64,000 nt of DNA from Clavibacter michiganensis subsp. tessellarius. GTDB taxonomy: Bacteria; Actinomycetota; Actinomycetes; Actinomycetales; Microbacteriaceae. The notes under the pieces were generated by a model that saw only the letters and a list, made by a program, of their open reading frames with translations, had not been told where the DNA came from and did not search any database. Both the position numbers and the translations under genes were made by a program. Numbering within the stretch: position 1 is the first letter of the stretch; every line of letters starts with the position of its first letter. Location of the stretch: positions 2,356,001-2,420,000 of the forward strand of contig NZ_CP040788.1 of the NCBI RefSeq assembly GCF_021922985.1. The letters are read 5' to 3'. Shown here one piece after another: positions 44,088-57,989 of the stretch.

Positions 44088-45521
44088 ATGTCCGACCGCT
44101 CCGACCCGACGCACGCGATCTGGCAGAACGTGCTGGCCGCGCTCACCGCGGACGACCGCATCACCCCGCAGCTCCATGGCTTCATCAGCCTGGTCGAGCC
44201 CAAGGGCGTGATGACCGGCACCCTCTACCTCGAGGTGCCCAACGACCTCACCCGCGGGATGCTCGAGCAGCGCATCCGCGTCCCCCTCCTCAACGCCATC
44301 GGCTCCCTCGACGAGACGGCCGGGGTGAGCAACTTCGCGATCGTGGTCAACCCGGAGATCGCGCAGGACGCGTTCGCGCAGCATCCCGAGCCGGCGACCG
44401 AGCAGCCGTACATCGAGACGCCCACCATCACGGCGCCCGCCGACAACCCGGGCCTGCCCGCCTCGCCCTCGCGAGGGGACTCGAGGCTCAACCCGAAGTA
44501 CGGCTTCGACACCTTCGTCATCGGCGGATCCAACCGCTTCGCGCACGCCGCCGCGGTCGCCGTCGCCGAAGCGCCGGCCAAGGCCTACAACCCCCTCTTC
44601 ATCTACGGGGACTCCGGCCTCGGCAAGACGCACCTCCTCCACGCCATCGGCCACTACGCCATCAGCCTCTACCCGGGCATCCGCGTGCGGTACGTGAGCT
44701 CGGAGGAGTTCACGAACGACTTCATCAACTCGATCGCCAACAACCGGTCATCGCTGTTCCAGTCGCGCTACCGCGACAACGACATCCTCCTGATCGACGA
44801 CATCCAGTTCCTCCAGGGCAAGGACTCCACCCAGGAGGCCTTCTTCCACACCTTCAACACGCTGCACGACCACAACAAGCAGGTGGTCATCACCAGCGAC
44901 CTGCCGCCGAAGCACCTCACCGGCTTCGAGGACCGCATGCGGTCGCGCTTCGAGTGGGGCCTGATCACGGACGTGCAGGCACCCGACCTCGAGACCCGCA
45001 TCGCCATCCTGCGCAAGAAGGCGCAGAGCGAGAAGCTGCAGGTGCCGGACGACATCCTCGAGTACATGGCCACCAAGGTCACCTCGAACATCCGGGAGCT
45101 CGAGGGGACGCTCATCCGCGTCACCGCCTTCGCGAGCCTGAACAAGACCCCCGTCGACCTGTCGCTGGTGCAGACGGTGCTCAAGGACCTGATCACGCTG
45201 GACGAGGACAACGTCATCGCGCCGGTCGACATCATCAACCACACCGCGGCCTACTTCAAGCTCACGGTCGACGACCTGTACGGGTCGTCCCGGTCCCAGG
45301 CCGTGGCAACCGCCCGCCAGATCGCCATGTACCTGTGCAGGGAGCTCACGAACCTCTCGCTGCCCAAGATCGGCCAGCTGTTCGGGAACCGCGACCACAC
45401 GACCGTCATGTACGCGAACAAGAAGATCACCGAGCTCATGAAGGAGCGCCGGTCCATCTACAACCAGGTCACCGAGCTCACGAGCCGCATCAAGCAGAAC
45501 CACCGCTACGGCAAGATGTGA
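44088..45521 (+). CDS. dnaA: Chromosomal replication initiator protein DnaA
   Basis: This 477-residue DnaA has domain I (IWQNVLAALT), a short acidic/Pro-rich domain II (about residues 95-135), AAA+ domain III with Walker A GDSGLGKTHLLHAIG and Walker B ILLIDDIQFLQGK. Domain IV has the DNA-binding signature RDHTTVMYANKKI. It binds DnaA boxes at oriC and melts the duplex. ATG 44088 is preceded by GGGGAAAC. Domain II is short compared with Streptomyces DnaA. Confidence 0.98.
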   Translation: MSDRSDPTHAIWQNVLAALTADDRITPQLHGFISLVEPKGVMTGTLYLEVPNDLTRGMLEQRIRVPLLNAIGSLDETAGVSNFAIVVNPEIAQDAFAQHPEPATEQPYIETPTITAPADNPGLPASPSRGDSRLNPKYGFDTFVIGGSNRFAHAAAVAVAEAPAKAYNPLFIYGDSGLGKTHLLHAIGHYAISLYPGIRVRYVSSEEFTNDFINSIANNRSSLFQSRYRDNDILLIDDIQFLQGKDSTQEAFFHTFNTLHDHNKQVVITSDLPPKHLTGFEDRMRSRFEWGLITDVQAPDLETRIAILRKKAQSEKLQVPDDILEYMATKVTSNIRELEGTLIRVTAFASLNKTPVDLSLVQTVLKDLITLDEDNVIAPVDIINHTAAYFKLTVDDLYGSSRSQAVATARQIAMYLCRELTNLSLPKIGQLFGNRDHTTVMYANKKITELMKERRSIYNQVTELTSRIKQNHRYGKM

Positions 45522-45570
45522 CGCCGTCCGGCCGCCTCCTCGTCGAGGTCGCGAGCTGACGACCACATGC

Positions 45571-45602
45571 GAAGGGGTCGGACCACGAGGTCCGACCCCT
45601 TC
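45571..45602 (+). terminator. Terminator hairpin after dnaA
   Basis: A perfect 14-bp stem GAAGGGGTCGGACC with loop ACGA is followed by TT. It isolates dnaA transcription from oriC. Confidence 0.85.
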
Positions 45603-45740
45603 TTCGTGCGCCCGGCCACGAGCGCTCCAGGGCCCGTACGCGCATCACGACGACGGCGAAGCCCTCCGCCGGGGGAGCCGACGACGCTCCTGGCTCCCGA
45701 TCGAGGCGCTCCGGAGCTCCGGCCGCGGTCGGATGGCCGT

Positions 45741-45980
45741 TCCCCACAGTGTGTACAGGGTGTGGATAACTGTGGAGAACCGCCGTCCGCGATGTGGGTT
45801 CGAACCTCCGGCCTGTGGAACCGACGATCGCGTCACGTCGGCGATCCGCCGAGTCCCCAGGCGGCTCCACACCCGTCCCACAACTTCCAGACGTGTAGTT
45901 CCCCCTGAACCGCGGCGATCCCGGGAGTTGTCCACAGATTCCACAGCGGTTAAGACTATTGATCCTTAAACCCTTCATTG
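45741..45980. other. oriC: Replication origin oriC
   Basis: In the dnaA-dnaN spacer two perfect DnaA boxes occur, TTATCCACA (reverse, 45761-45769) and TTGTCCACA (45928-45936). Looser matches include 45741-45749 (TTCCCCACA), 45771-45779, 45793-45801, 45814-45822, 45863-45871, 45874-45882 and 45937-45945. An AT-rich stretch at 45950-45979 directly after the last boxes is the probable DNA unwinding element. Location between dnaA and dnaN is the actinobacterial norm. Confidence 0.9.
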
Positions 45981-46089
45981 GATGTCGCCCAAGAACCTCA
46001 GGGTGTGGATGGACCACGGGGCGCTGGCCCCCTCGTCGGCACGGCTAGCATTGACCGACAAATCTTCCGCTCATCGAGGGGTCCACAAC

Positions 46090-47241
46090 GTGAAGTTCCA
46101 AGTCAACAGGGACGTCTTCAGCGAGGCGGTGTCCTTCGCCGTCAAGCTGCTGCCGCAGCGCACGACCCTCCCGATCCTGAGCGGTGTGCTGATCGAGGCG
46201 ACCGAGGACGGGCTGACGCTGTCGTCGTTCGACTACGAGGTCTCGGCGCGGACGCAGATCCAGGCCGACATCGAGGAGTCGGGTCGTGTCCTCGTCTCCG
46301 GCCGCCTGCTCGCGGACATCGCGAACCGTCTCCCGAACGCGCCGGTGCGCTTCACGACCGACGAGTCGAAGATCACCGTCTCGTGCGGGTCGGCGCACTT
46401 CACCCTGCTGAGCATGCCCGTCGAGGAGTACCCGACGCTGCCGCAGATCTCCGAGCAGTCCGGGCTCCTGCCGGCCGAGCAGTTCGCCGCCGCCGTGTCC
46501 CAGGTCGCCGTCGCCGCCTCGCGCGACGACGTGACCCCGGTCATCACGGGCGTCCAGCTCGAGGTGGGGGAGACGAGCCTCGGCCTCATCGCCACCGACC
46601 GCTACCGCGTGGCGGTGCGCGAGATCGACTGGGACGGCGGCGACTCGTCGGGCGACGGCACCAGCCGCACCGCGCTCGTGCCGGCGCGCACGCTGCAGGA
46701 GATCGGCAAGACCTTCGGCCACAGCGGCACGATCTCCGTCGCCATCACCGACACGGACGACCGCCAGCTGATCGCGTTCAGCGCCGACAAGAAGACCGTG
46801 ACGTCGCTCCTCATCCGCGGCAACTTCCCGCCCGTCAAGCGGCTGTTCCCCGAGACGGTCGACAACTACGCGGTCATCAACACGGCGGACCTGATCGAGG
46901 CCACGCGACGCGTCCAGCTCGTCCTCGAGCGCGAGGCCGCGCTGCGCTTCACCTTCACCATCGACGGCCTCACCCTGGAGGCCATCGGCTCCGAGCACGC
47001 GCAGGCATCGGAGAGCATCGACGCCCTCCTCACCGGCGTGGACACCGTCGTCTCGCTCAAGCCGCAGTTCCTGCTGGACGGCCTCGGCGCCGTCCACTCC
47101 GAGTTCGTCCGCCTCTCGTTCACGAAGACGGACAACCCCAACAAGCCCGGCCCCGTGCTCATCACGAGCCAGTCCTCCAAGGACCAGGCCGGCGCCGACA
47201 ACTACCGGTACCTGCTGCAGCCGAACCTGCTGCTGCGCTAG
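46090..47241 (+). CDS. dnaN: DNA polymerase III beta sliding clamp
   Basis: This 383-residue clamp starts at GTG (KFQVNRDVFSEAVSFAVKLLPQRTTLPILSGV) and has three DnaN repeats; TALVPARTLQEIGK and the C-terminal LQPNLLLR are typical. It encircles DNA and tethers polymerase. GAGGGG lies 8 nt upstream of GTG. An in-frame extension to 45982 would cross the origin and is not believed. Confidence 0.97.
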   Translation: MKFQVNRDVFSEAVSFAVKLLPQRTTLPILSGVLIEATEDGLTLSSFDYEVSARTQIQADIEESGRVLVSGRLLADIANRLPNAPVRFTTDESKITVSCGSAHFTLLSMPVEEYPTLPQISEQSGLLPAEQFAAAVSQVAVAASRDDVTPVITGVQLEVGETSLGLIATDRYRVAVREIDWDGGDSSGDGTSRTALVPARTLQEIGKTFGHSGTISVAITDTDDRQLIAFSADKKTVTSLLIRGNFPPVKRLFPETVDNYAVINTADLIEATRRVQLVLEREAALRFTFTIDGLTLEAIGSEHAQASESIDALLTGVDTVVSLKPQFLLDGLGAVHSEFVRLSFTKTDNPNKPGPVLITSQSSKDQAGADNYRYLLQPNLLLR

Positions 47242-47261
47242 ACCGCGATCAAGGAGAGAAC

Positions 47262-48149
47262 ATGCACATCGGACTCGTCGGACTCGGCAAGATGGGCGCC
47301 CGCATGCGCGCGCGCCTCGAGGCGAACGGCATCGAGGTGACCGGCTACGACACCAACCCCGACGTCTCCGACGTGGCCACCCTCGACGACCTCGCCGCCG
47401 CGCTGCCCACCCCGCGCCTCGTCTGGGTCATGGTCCCGGCCGGGAAGGTCACGCAGAACGTCGTGGGCGACCTCGCCCGCATCCTCGAGCCCGGCGACCT
47501 GGTGATCGACGGCGGCAACTCCAAGTTCACCGACGACTTCGCGCACGCGGGCCTGCTCAAGGACAAGGGCATCGACTTCGTCGACGCCGGCGTCTCCGGC
47601 GGCGTCTGGGGCCTCGAGAACGGCTACGGCCTGATGGTCGGCGGCCCGGTCGAGCAGGTCCAGCGCGCCATGCCCGTCTTCGACGCGCTGCGCCCCGAGG
47701 GTCCTCGCGAGGAGGGCTTCGTGCACGTGGGTGACTCCGGCGCGGGCCACTACGCGAAGATGGTCCACAACGGCATCGAGTACGCGATGATGCAGTCGTT
47801 CGCCGAGGGCTACGAACTCCTCGCGGCGCGCAAGGACATCATCAAGGACGTCACGGGCACGTTCGAGGCGTGGCAGCGCGGCACGGTCGTGCGCTCCTGG
47901 CTGCTCGAGCTCCTGGTCAAGGCGCTCAAGGAGGACCCGGGCTTCGAGGACATCGAGGGCTTCGTGCAGGACTCCGGCGAGGGCCGCTGGACCATCGAGG
48001 AGGCCCTCGACAACGCCGTGCCCATGCCCGCCATCAGCGCGTCGATCTTCGCGCGCTTCTCCTCCCGCCAGGAGGACTCCCCGGCCATGAAGGCCGTCGC
48101 GGCGCTGCGCAACCAGTTCGGCGGCCACTCGGTGCAGAAGAAGTCCTGA
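47262..48149 (+). CDS. gnd: 6-phosphogluconate dehydrogenase, short NAD-type
   Basis: This 295-residue enzyme has Rossmann motif GLVGLGKMGARM, DGGNSKFTDD and the catalytic HYAKMVHNGIEYAMMQ. At ~300 residues it is the short GntZ-like class, usually NAD-preferring, rather than the ~470-residue NADP pentose-phosphate enzyme. It oxidises 6-phosphogluconate to ribulose 5-phosphate. Its position between dnaN and recF is characteristic of actinobacteria. RBS AAGGAG. Confidence 0.94.
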   Translation: MHIGLVGLGKMGARMRARLEANGIEVTGYDTNPDVSDVATLDDLAAALPTPRLVWVMVPAGKVTQNVVGDLARILEPGDLVIDGGNSKFTDDFAHAGLLKDKGIDFVDAGVSGGVWGLENGYGLMVGGPVEQVQRAMPVFDALRPEGPREEGFVHVGDSGAGHYAKMVHNGIEYAMMQSFAEGYELLAARKDIIKDVTGTFEAWQRGTVVRSWLLELLVKALKEDPGFEDIEGFVQDSGEGRWTIEEALDNAVPMPAISASIFARFSSRQEDSPAMKAVAALRNQFGGHSVQKKS

Positions 48150-48156
48150 CCACCGG

Positions 48157-49371
48157 ATGATCGTCCGTCACCTCTCCCTGGGTGACTTCCGCAACTACAC
48201 CCGCGCGGACGTCGCGCTCCTGCCCGGTGCCACCCTCTTCGTGGGCAGCAACGGGCAGGGCAAGACGAACCTGGTGGAGGCGCTGGGCTTCCTGAGCACG
48301 CTCGGGTCGCACCGCGTCTCCACCGACCAGGCGCTCATCCGCCAGGGTGCCGACTCGGCCGTGATCCGGGCCCTCCTCCAGCACGCGGGGCGCGAGCTCC
48401 GGGTCGAGGTGCAGATCAACCGCTCGGCGGCCAACCGGGCGCAGGTGAACAGCACGCCCACGAAGCCCCGGGAGCTGCCGCGGTACTTCTCGAGCGTTCT
48501 GTTCGCGCCGGAGGACCTGGCGCTCGTGCGCGGGGATCCGTCCGGGCGCCGTCGCCTCCTCGACCAGCTCCTCGTGCTGCGGACGCCCCGGCTCGCTGGG
48601 GTGATGTCCGACTACGAGCGCGCGCTCAAGCAGCGCAACACCCTGCTCAAGTCGGCGCGGGCCCGGGGCATGAAGGCCGACCAGCTCGGCACCCTCGACA
48701 TCTGGGACGAGCGGCTCGTGTCCATCGGCTCGCAGATCATCGCCGCCCGCGGTGCCCTCGTGCAGGACCTCCAACCGGAGCTCGCGCGGGCCTACCTCGC
48801 GGTGGCGGGATCCGACCACGGGCCGTCGGCGCGTCCGGAGCTGAGCATCCTGGCCGACGACCCCGGCGAGGACGACGCCGCGGACGAGTCGGGCTCACGG
48901 GACGGCGCGCGGTTCACGCGCACGGAGGACGTCGTCCCGGTGTTCACCGCCGCCATCGCCCGGATGCGTCCGCGTGAGCTCGAGCGGGGCCTCACCCTGG
49001 TGGGACCGCATCGCGACGACGTGCTGTTCCGCCTCAACGGGTTACCGGCGAAGGGCTACGCCAGCCACGGGGAGTCGTGGTCGTTCGCGCTGGCGATCAA
49101 GCTGGCGTCGGCGGAGCTGCTGCGCCGGGACTCGCAGACGGGCGACCCCGTCCTGATCCTCGACGACGTGTTCGCGGAGCTCGACCAGGCCCGCCGCGGG
49201 CGCCTCGCGGAGGCCGTGACCGGCTTCGAGCAGGTCCTCATCACGGCGGCCGTGTTCGAGGACGTGCCGGCGCACCTCGCCGCGAACGCCGTGCACATAC
49301 GCGCCGGTGAGATCGTCGACGCACCCGGATCCGCGTCGACGGAGACGGACCCGGCCGGGGGAGCGGCGTGA
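48157..49371 (+). CDS. recF: DNA replication and repair protein RecF
   Basis: This 404-residue SMC-like ATPase has Walker A FVGSNGQGKTNLVEAL, PEDLALVRGDPSGRRRLLDQL, signature TLVGPHRDDV and Walker B LILDDVFAELD. It loads RecA at gaps with RecO/RecR. Start lies 7 nt after gnd. An acidic insertion (DDPGEDDAADESGSRDG) in the middle is not part of the core fold. Confidence 0.96.
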   Translation: MIVRHLSLGDFRNYTRADVALLPGATLFVGSNGQGKTNLVEALGFLSTLGSHRVSTDQALIRQGADSAVIRALLQHAGRELRVEVQINRSAANRAQVNSTPTKPRELPRYFSSVLFAPEDLALVRGDPSGRRRLLDQLLVLRTPRLAGVMSDYERALKQRNTLLKSARARGMKADQLGTLDIWDERLVSIGSQIIAARGALVQDLQPELARAYLAVAGSDHGPSARPELSILADDPGEDDAADESGSRDGARFTRTEDVVPVFTAAIARMRPRELERGLTLVGPHRDDVLFRLNGLPAKGYASHGESWSFALAIKLASAELLRRDSQTGDPVLILDDVFAELDQARRGRLAEAVTGFEQVLITAAVFEDVPAHLAANAVHIRAGEIVDAPGSASTETDPAGGAA

Positions 49372-49880
49372 TCCCCCGCGCTCCCGACGGTGGCCCGATG
49401 CCGGAGTCGGAGGCGGTCGCCGTCTACCGCCGCTTCCGCCGCGTCTTCGGCGACGCGTCCGTCCGCTCGCCCTCGGCGCGGAAGCGCCGGGAGCAGAAGG
49501 CCGGCAGCTCGCCGTTCCAGCCGGGACGCGATCCCGACTCGCTCGGCAACGTCATGGACTCGCTCACCTCGCGCATGGGCTGGACCTCCTCCCTCTCGCA
49601 GGCCGAGCTCATGGCGGCGTGGACGACCATCGCCGGCGAGGAGACCGCGGTTCACTCCTCTCCGGTCGGCATCGAGGACGGCCTCCTCACCGTGGAATGC
49701 GAGTCCACCGCCTGGGCGACGCAGCTGCGGCTCATGCGCGTGGAGATCACGACGCGCATCGCCGAGCGCTTCCCGGACGCGGGCATCCGGTCGATCCGCT
49801 TCCAGGGCCCGAACGCCCCGTCGTGGAAACGTGGCCCCAGGTCGATCCCAGGGCGGGGCCCGCGCGATACCTACGGCTAG
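49368..49880 (+). CDS. dciA: DUF721/DciA-family protein
   Basis: This 170-residue protein has N-terminal VYRRFRRVFG, a basic disordered middle, and a C-terminal DUF721 domain (WTTIAGEETAVHSSPVGIEDGLLTVECESTAWATQLRLMR). DciA proteins are ancestral loaders of DnaB helicase in bacteria lacking DnaC/DnaI. GTG start overlaps the recF stop by 4 nt. Given dnaB and dnaA in this window, it probably supplies helicase loading. Confidence 0.9.
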   Translation: MIPRAPDGGPMPESEAVAVYRRFRRVFGDASVRSPSARKRREQKAGSSPFQPGRDPDSLGNVMDSLTSRMGWTSSLSQAELMAAWTTIAGEETAVHSSPVGIEDGLLTVECESTAWATQLRLMRVEITTRIAERFPDAGIRSIRFQGPNAPSWKRGPRSIPGRGPRDTYG

Positions 49881-49956
49881 GGAGGCGAATCACCCCACCC
49901 CCGCCACGAAAGCGCGCCAGACGGGCGGATAGGCGGTGCGGAGGGTACTCCTGCGA

Positions 49957-49962
49957 TAGAAT
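49957..49962 (+). promoter_or_regulatory. gyrB promoter -10 element
   Basis: TAGAAT sits about 105 nt before the gyrB ATG, in the 187-bp dciA-gyrB spacer. It implies a leader of about 100 nt. Confidence 0.5.
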
Positions 49963-50010
49963 GAGGGGTCGCCCGCAGTCCAGGTCGACGGTCCCCGGAT
50001 CACCTCGTGA

Positions 50011-52113
<2,103 letters not shown>

Positions 52114-52195
52114 TCGACGCGGCGGCGGTGGGGCTGAGTGCCCGCCGCCGCCCGGCACCGACTCCACGATCCACTGACATCTGAACGGGACCTCC

Positions 52196-54875
<2,680 letters not shown>

Positions 54876-54883
<8 letters not shown>

Positions 54884-55283
54884 TGTCGCCGAGAAGCTCG
54901 CGAAGAAGTCCTCGCGAGCCACCACCACCAAGCAGGTGCGTCTCAAGCTCGTGTACGTCGACTTCTGGTCGGCGCTGAAGCTGGCGTTCCTCTTCTCCGT
55001 GGTGCTCGGCGTCATCACGGTCGTGGCCACGTTCCTCATCTACGTCGTGCTGCAGACCACGAACGTCTTCGGTACGGTCGACCAGCTGTTCCAGGAGGTC
55101 TCCGGATCCGCGGACTTCTCCCTCCAGGACGTGTTCGGCCTCGGCCAGGTGCTCGGCTTCGCCATCGTGGTTGCCGTGCTCAACATCGTCGTCGGCACCG
55201 TCCTCGGTGCCGTCGCCGCGCTGCTGTACAACCTCAGCGTGCGCATCACCGGCGGTGTCCTCGTCGGCTTCACCAACGCGTAG
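54876..55283 (+). CDS. DUF3566 membrane protein
   Basis: This 135-residue protein has a basic N-terminus ([29 protein letters not shown]) and two membrane helices (about 35-62 and 90-120). This is the DUF3566 pattern, encoded after gyrA in most actinobacteria. Function is unknown. ATG 54876 has GGAAGG upstream and overlaps gyrA by 8 nt, suggesting coupling. Confidence 0.9.
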
Positions 55284-55297
55284 CCGATTGGGAGAAA

Positions 55298-55329
55298 CGG
55301 GCAGGCGTACGGTAACGTAGTCCTGCCCG
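55298..55329 (+). promoter_or_regulatory. Inverted repeat before tRNA-Ile
   Basis: CGGGCAGG and CCTGCCCG are 8-bp perfect arms separated by 16 nt, between the DUF3566 stop and the tRNA. It could be a gyrA-operon terminator or part of the tRNA promoter. Confidence 0.4.
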
Positions 55330-55331
55330 AT

Positions 55332-55408
55332 GGGGATATAGCTCAGTTGGTTAGAGCGCTTCACTGATAATGAAGAGGTCCCAGGTTCAAATCCTGGTAT
55401 CCCCACCA
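55332..55408 (+). tRNA. ileT: tRNA-Ile (GAT anticodon)
   Basis: The acceptor stem GGGGATA/TATCCCC pairs perfectly. The D-arm TAGCTCAGTTGGTTAGAGC, anticodon arm CTTCA-CTGATAA-TGAAG (GAT) and T-arm with GGTTCAAATCC are all present. CCA is encoded at 55406-55408. Confidence 0.97.
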
Positions 55409-55411
55409 ACA

Positions 55412-55436
55412 CCCCCGGATCCGCGTGATCCGGGGG
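55412..55436 (+). terminator. Hairpin between the two tRNAs
   Basis: CCCCCGGATC-CGCGT-GATCCGGGGG is a 10-bp perfect stem just after tRNA-Ile. It may terminate or guide processing. Confidence 0.65.
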
Positions 55437-55488
55437 CATGGCGGGAATCGAGCCGGTAGGTCGCGAGGCGATCCGAGGCTCACCGATC

Positions 55489-55561
55489 GGGGTCATAGCT
55501 CAATTGGTAGAGCGCCTGCTTTGCAAGCAGGAGGTCCGGGGTTCGATTCCCCGTGACTCCA
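55489..55561 (+). tRNA. alaT: tRNA-Ala (TGC anticodon)
   Basis: GGGGTCA pairs with TGACTCC (one G-U). The anticodon arm is CCTGC-TTTGCAA-GCAGG (TGC) and the T-arm contains GGTTCGATTCC. CCA is not encoded immediately after the discriminator. Confidence 0.97.
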
Positions 55562-55684
55562 CACCACGATCCCTCGAGTCGAACCGAGGATGATCACCTC
55601 CCATCGGGCCGGGCCGCACTCTGCACTTCGCCCGCCCGCGAATCGTCCGCGGACGGATGCGCTCTCCTCCGCCGACCCGCCGCA

Positions 55685-55726
55685 CGACGAAGGCCCGGTC
55701 ACCGCGAGGTGACCGGGCCTTCGTCG
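55685..55726. terminator. Bidirectional terminator hairpin
   Basis: A 19-bp perfect stem CGACGAAGGCCCGGTCACC with loop GCGA lies between tRNA-Ala and the convergent small membrane protein gene. It can serve both. Confidence 0.85.
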
Positions 55727-55742
55727 AACTGCTGCAGCGGGA

Positions 55743-56369
55743 TCAGCTCGCGGACTGGTCCTGGGCGGTCGTGGCGACGGCCTCGGGCTCGTCGTCGGCG
55801 ATCCACAGGTCGTCGTCGGCGCGGAACGTCTGGTACAGCGCGTAGCCGACGCCGCCGACCAGGACGACGCCCAATGCGATGAGGGCGACTCCGCCGAAGC
55901 CGAGGCCCTTCTTCGCGGGGGCGACCTGGGGCACGTAGCGGCCCACGTACGAGCGGCCGTTGTCGACGTAGTGCTTGCCGAACTCCTGCGCCTTGGAGGA
56001 GACCTTGCCGGCCTTCTTGACGGCGTCTTTCACCTGCTTGCTGTTGCGGATGCCCTCGGTCGCGGCGACCGCGGAGCCCGCGGCACCGGCGACGGCCGGC
56101 AGGACCGTGTGCGTGAAGCCCTTGTAGGCGGAGTCGGCCGCGGCGCGTGCGCGCTCGGCGCCCGCCTCGTAGCCGGGACGGATGTGGTCGTCGACGCCGC
56201 GCTTGACGGCGGGGACGACGTGCTGGTCGGAGAGCTTGCGGGCCGTGTGCGCGGCCTCCGCCACGACGACGCTGGCCCGGTCGAGGACCTCGCGCTGCTC
56301 CTTGAGGACGGCGGCCGCGTGGGTGCGGAGCTTCGCCAACTCCTTCTTGTTCTTGCGTGACAGACCCAA
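55743..56369 (-). CDS. Hypothetical membrane-anchored, helical protein
   Basis: This 208-residue protein begins GLSRKNKKELAKLRTHAAAVLKEQREVL, has long amphipathic helices to about residue 140, one membrane helix (GVALIALGVVLVGGVGYALYQTF) near 170-192 and an acidic tail. I prefer the TTG at 56369, which has GGAGG 5 nt upstream; an ATG at 56381 is an alternative. Similar proteins occur beside gyrA/tRNA genes in Microbacteriaceae. Function unknown. Confidence 0.8.
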   Translation of the reverse strand: MGLSRKNKKELAKLRTHAAAVLKEQREVLDRASVVVAEAAHTARKLSDQHVVPAVKRGVDDHIRPGYEAGAERARAAADSAYKGFTHTVLPAVAGAAGSAVAATEGIRNSKQVKDAVKKAGKVSSKAQEFGKHYVDNGRSYVGRYVPQVAPAKKGLGFGGVALIALGVVLVGGVGYALYQTFRADDDLWIADDEPEAVATTAQDQSAS

Positions 56370-56491
56370 GGGGACCTCCATCGGTGTGATATCGCCAGGA
56401 ATCCCCAGTCTGGCACGGGTGCCTCTGCGGGCAAACACGACGGACCCTGTGCGTCCGCCGAGTCCCAGCTCCGCCGTGAGACCATTGCTCC

Positions 56492-57031
56492 ATGTCTGCG
56501 CACACTCACGTCGCCACCATGACGACCAACCACGGCACCATCGTCCTCAACCTCTTCGGGTCGCACGCGCCCCAGACCGTCGAGAACTTCGTCGGCCTCG
56601 CCACCGGCGAGAAGGAGTGGACCCACCCCCAGACGGGCAAGAAGTCGAACGACCCGCTCTACGACGGCGTCGTCTTCCACCGCATCATCAAGGACTTCAT
56701 GCTCCAGGGCGGCGACCCGCTCGGCCAGGGCACCGGAGGCCCCGGCTACCAGTTCGACGACGAGATCAGCCGCGACCTCGACTTCTCGAAGCCGTACATC
56801 CTCGCCATGGCGAACGCCGGCACCCAGGGCGGCCGCGGCACGAACGGCTCGCAGTTCTTCATCACCACGGCGCCCACCACGTGGCTCCAGGGCAAGCACA
56901 CGATCTTCGGCGAGGTCGCCGACGACGCGTCCAAGAAGGTCGTCGACGCCCTCAACGCCGTCGCGACCGACGGCCGCGACCGTCCCCGCGAGGACGTCGT
57001 GATCGAGAGCGTCACCGTCGAGAAGGTCTGA
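56492..57031 (+). CDS. ppiB: Peptidyl-prolyl cis-trans isomerase, cyclophilin type
   Basis: This 179-residue cytoplasmic cyclophilin has HRIIKDFMLQGGDPLGQGTGGPGY, LAMANAGTQGGRGTNGSQFFITTAPTTWL and HTIFGEV. These carry the catalytic Arg, Phe and Gln residues. It speeds proline isomerisation. A weak GACCAT lies 6 nt before the ATG. Its stop overlaps the rhomboid ATG by one base (TGATG). Confidence 0.95.
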   Translation: MSAHTHVATMTTNHGTIVLNLFGSHAPQTVENFVGLATGEKEWTHPQTGKKSNDPLYDGVVFHRIIKDFMLQGGDPLGQGTGGPGYQFDDEISRDLDFSKPYILAMANAGTQGGRGTNGSQFFITTAPTTWLQGKHTIFGEVADDASKKVVDALNAVATDGRDRPREDVVIESVTVEKV

Positions 57032-57888
57032 TGACCGATTCACCCCGTACGGCGGCCGACCGCTGCTACCGGCACCCCGACCGGCAGAGCTTCGTGCTGT
57101 GCCAGCGATGCGGGCGGACCATCTGCCCGGAGTGCCAGACGCCGGCCGCCGTCGGGGTGATCTGCCCGGAGGACATGAAGGAGCAGCGTCGCACCGCTCC
57201 TCGCTCCCGGGCGTCGTTCGTCACGCGGATGACCCGGAGCTCGGGGCCCGTCGTGACCTACGCGATCATGGCGGTCTGCGCCGTGGTCTGGATCCTCCAG
57301 GTGCTGCCGATCGTCGGCGACCGCGTCACCACGTCGCTGTGGTTCGCGCCCGTCTACGGCAGCCTCGCCGCGAACGACTACGAGCCCTGGCGCATGCTCA
57401 CCAGCGCGTTCACGCACTCCCCGTCGAGCATCTTCCACATCCTGCTGAACATGCTGTCGGTCTTCGTCTTCGGCCGCGTCCTCGAGCCCATGCTCGGCCG
57501 CGCCCGCTTCCTGGCCCTCTTCCTCATCTCCGCTCTGGGCGGATCCCTCGGCGTCGAGGTGATCGGCGGCGCGATGGGCGAGCCCCTCCAGGCGGTCGTC
57601 GGCGCCTCGGGGGCGATCTTCGGCCTGATGGGCGGCTACTTCGTGCTGGCGCGCAAGCTCGGCGGCAACGTCGGACCGCTCCTCGGCATCATCGTGCTCA
57701 ACCTCCTGCTCGGCTTCGTCGTCCAGGGCGTCTCGTGGCAGGCGCACGTCGGCGGTCTGGTGACCGGCGCGGTGGTCGCGCTCGTGCTCCTGCGCACGCG
57801 CGACGCCCGTCGCCTGCAGGTCGGATCGCTCGCCGGACTGGCCGTGGCGATCCTCGCCGCCGCCGCGCTCTTCCCCGTCACCTTCTGA
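57031..57888 (+). CDS. Rhomboid-family intramembrane serine protease with N-terminal zinc ribbon
   Basis: This 285-residue protein begins with a Cys/His-rich ribbon (CYRHPDRQSFVLCQRCGRTICPECQTP, CPED). Six helices follow. The rhomboid active site has GASGAIFG (Ser) and the His in WQAHVGGLVTG, with HILLNMLSVFVFG as the L1/TM2 landmark. It should cleave within membrane helices. Coupled to ppiB by a 1-nt overlap. Substrates are unknown. Confidence 0.93.
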   Translation: MTDSPRTAADRCYRHPDRQSFVLCQRCGRTICPECQTPAAVGVICPEDMKEQRRTAPRSRASFVTRMTRSSGPVVTYAIMAVCAVVWILQVLPIVGDRVTTSLWFAPVYGSLAANDYEPWRMLTSAFTHSPSSIFHILLNMLSVFVFGRVLEPMLGRARFLALFLISALGGSLGVEVIGGAMGEPLQAVVGASGAIFGLMGGYFVLARKLGGNVGPLLGIIVLNLLLGFVVQGVSWQAHVGGLVTGAVVALVLLRTRDARRLQVGSLAGLAVAILAAAALFPVTF

Positions 57889-57989
57889 GCCCTCGCGTAG
57901 CACCGCATCCGCGCCGAAGGGTTTCGGAGCAGGTGCTCGCGAGGGCGCCGGGCACGGCTGGACATCTGCTGACCCTGCGCGGCAGAGGG

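Noticed and set aside
45982..46089. In-frame N-terminal extension of dnaN into the oriC spacer
   Set aside because: KFQVNRDVFSEAV is the canonical DnaN beginning, with GAGGGG upstream of the GTG at 46090.
56381..56438. Longer start for the helical membrane protein
   Set aside because: The extra residues lack a good RBS. The TTG at 56369 has GGAGG at proper spacing.
56480..56485. GACCAT as another leaderless -10 element, for ppiB
   Set aside because: It has the right 6-nt spacing, but the first base departs from the TANNNT pattern, so it was left out of the leaderless set.
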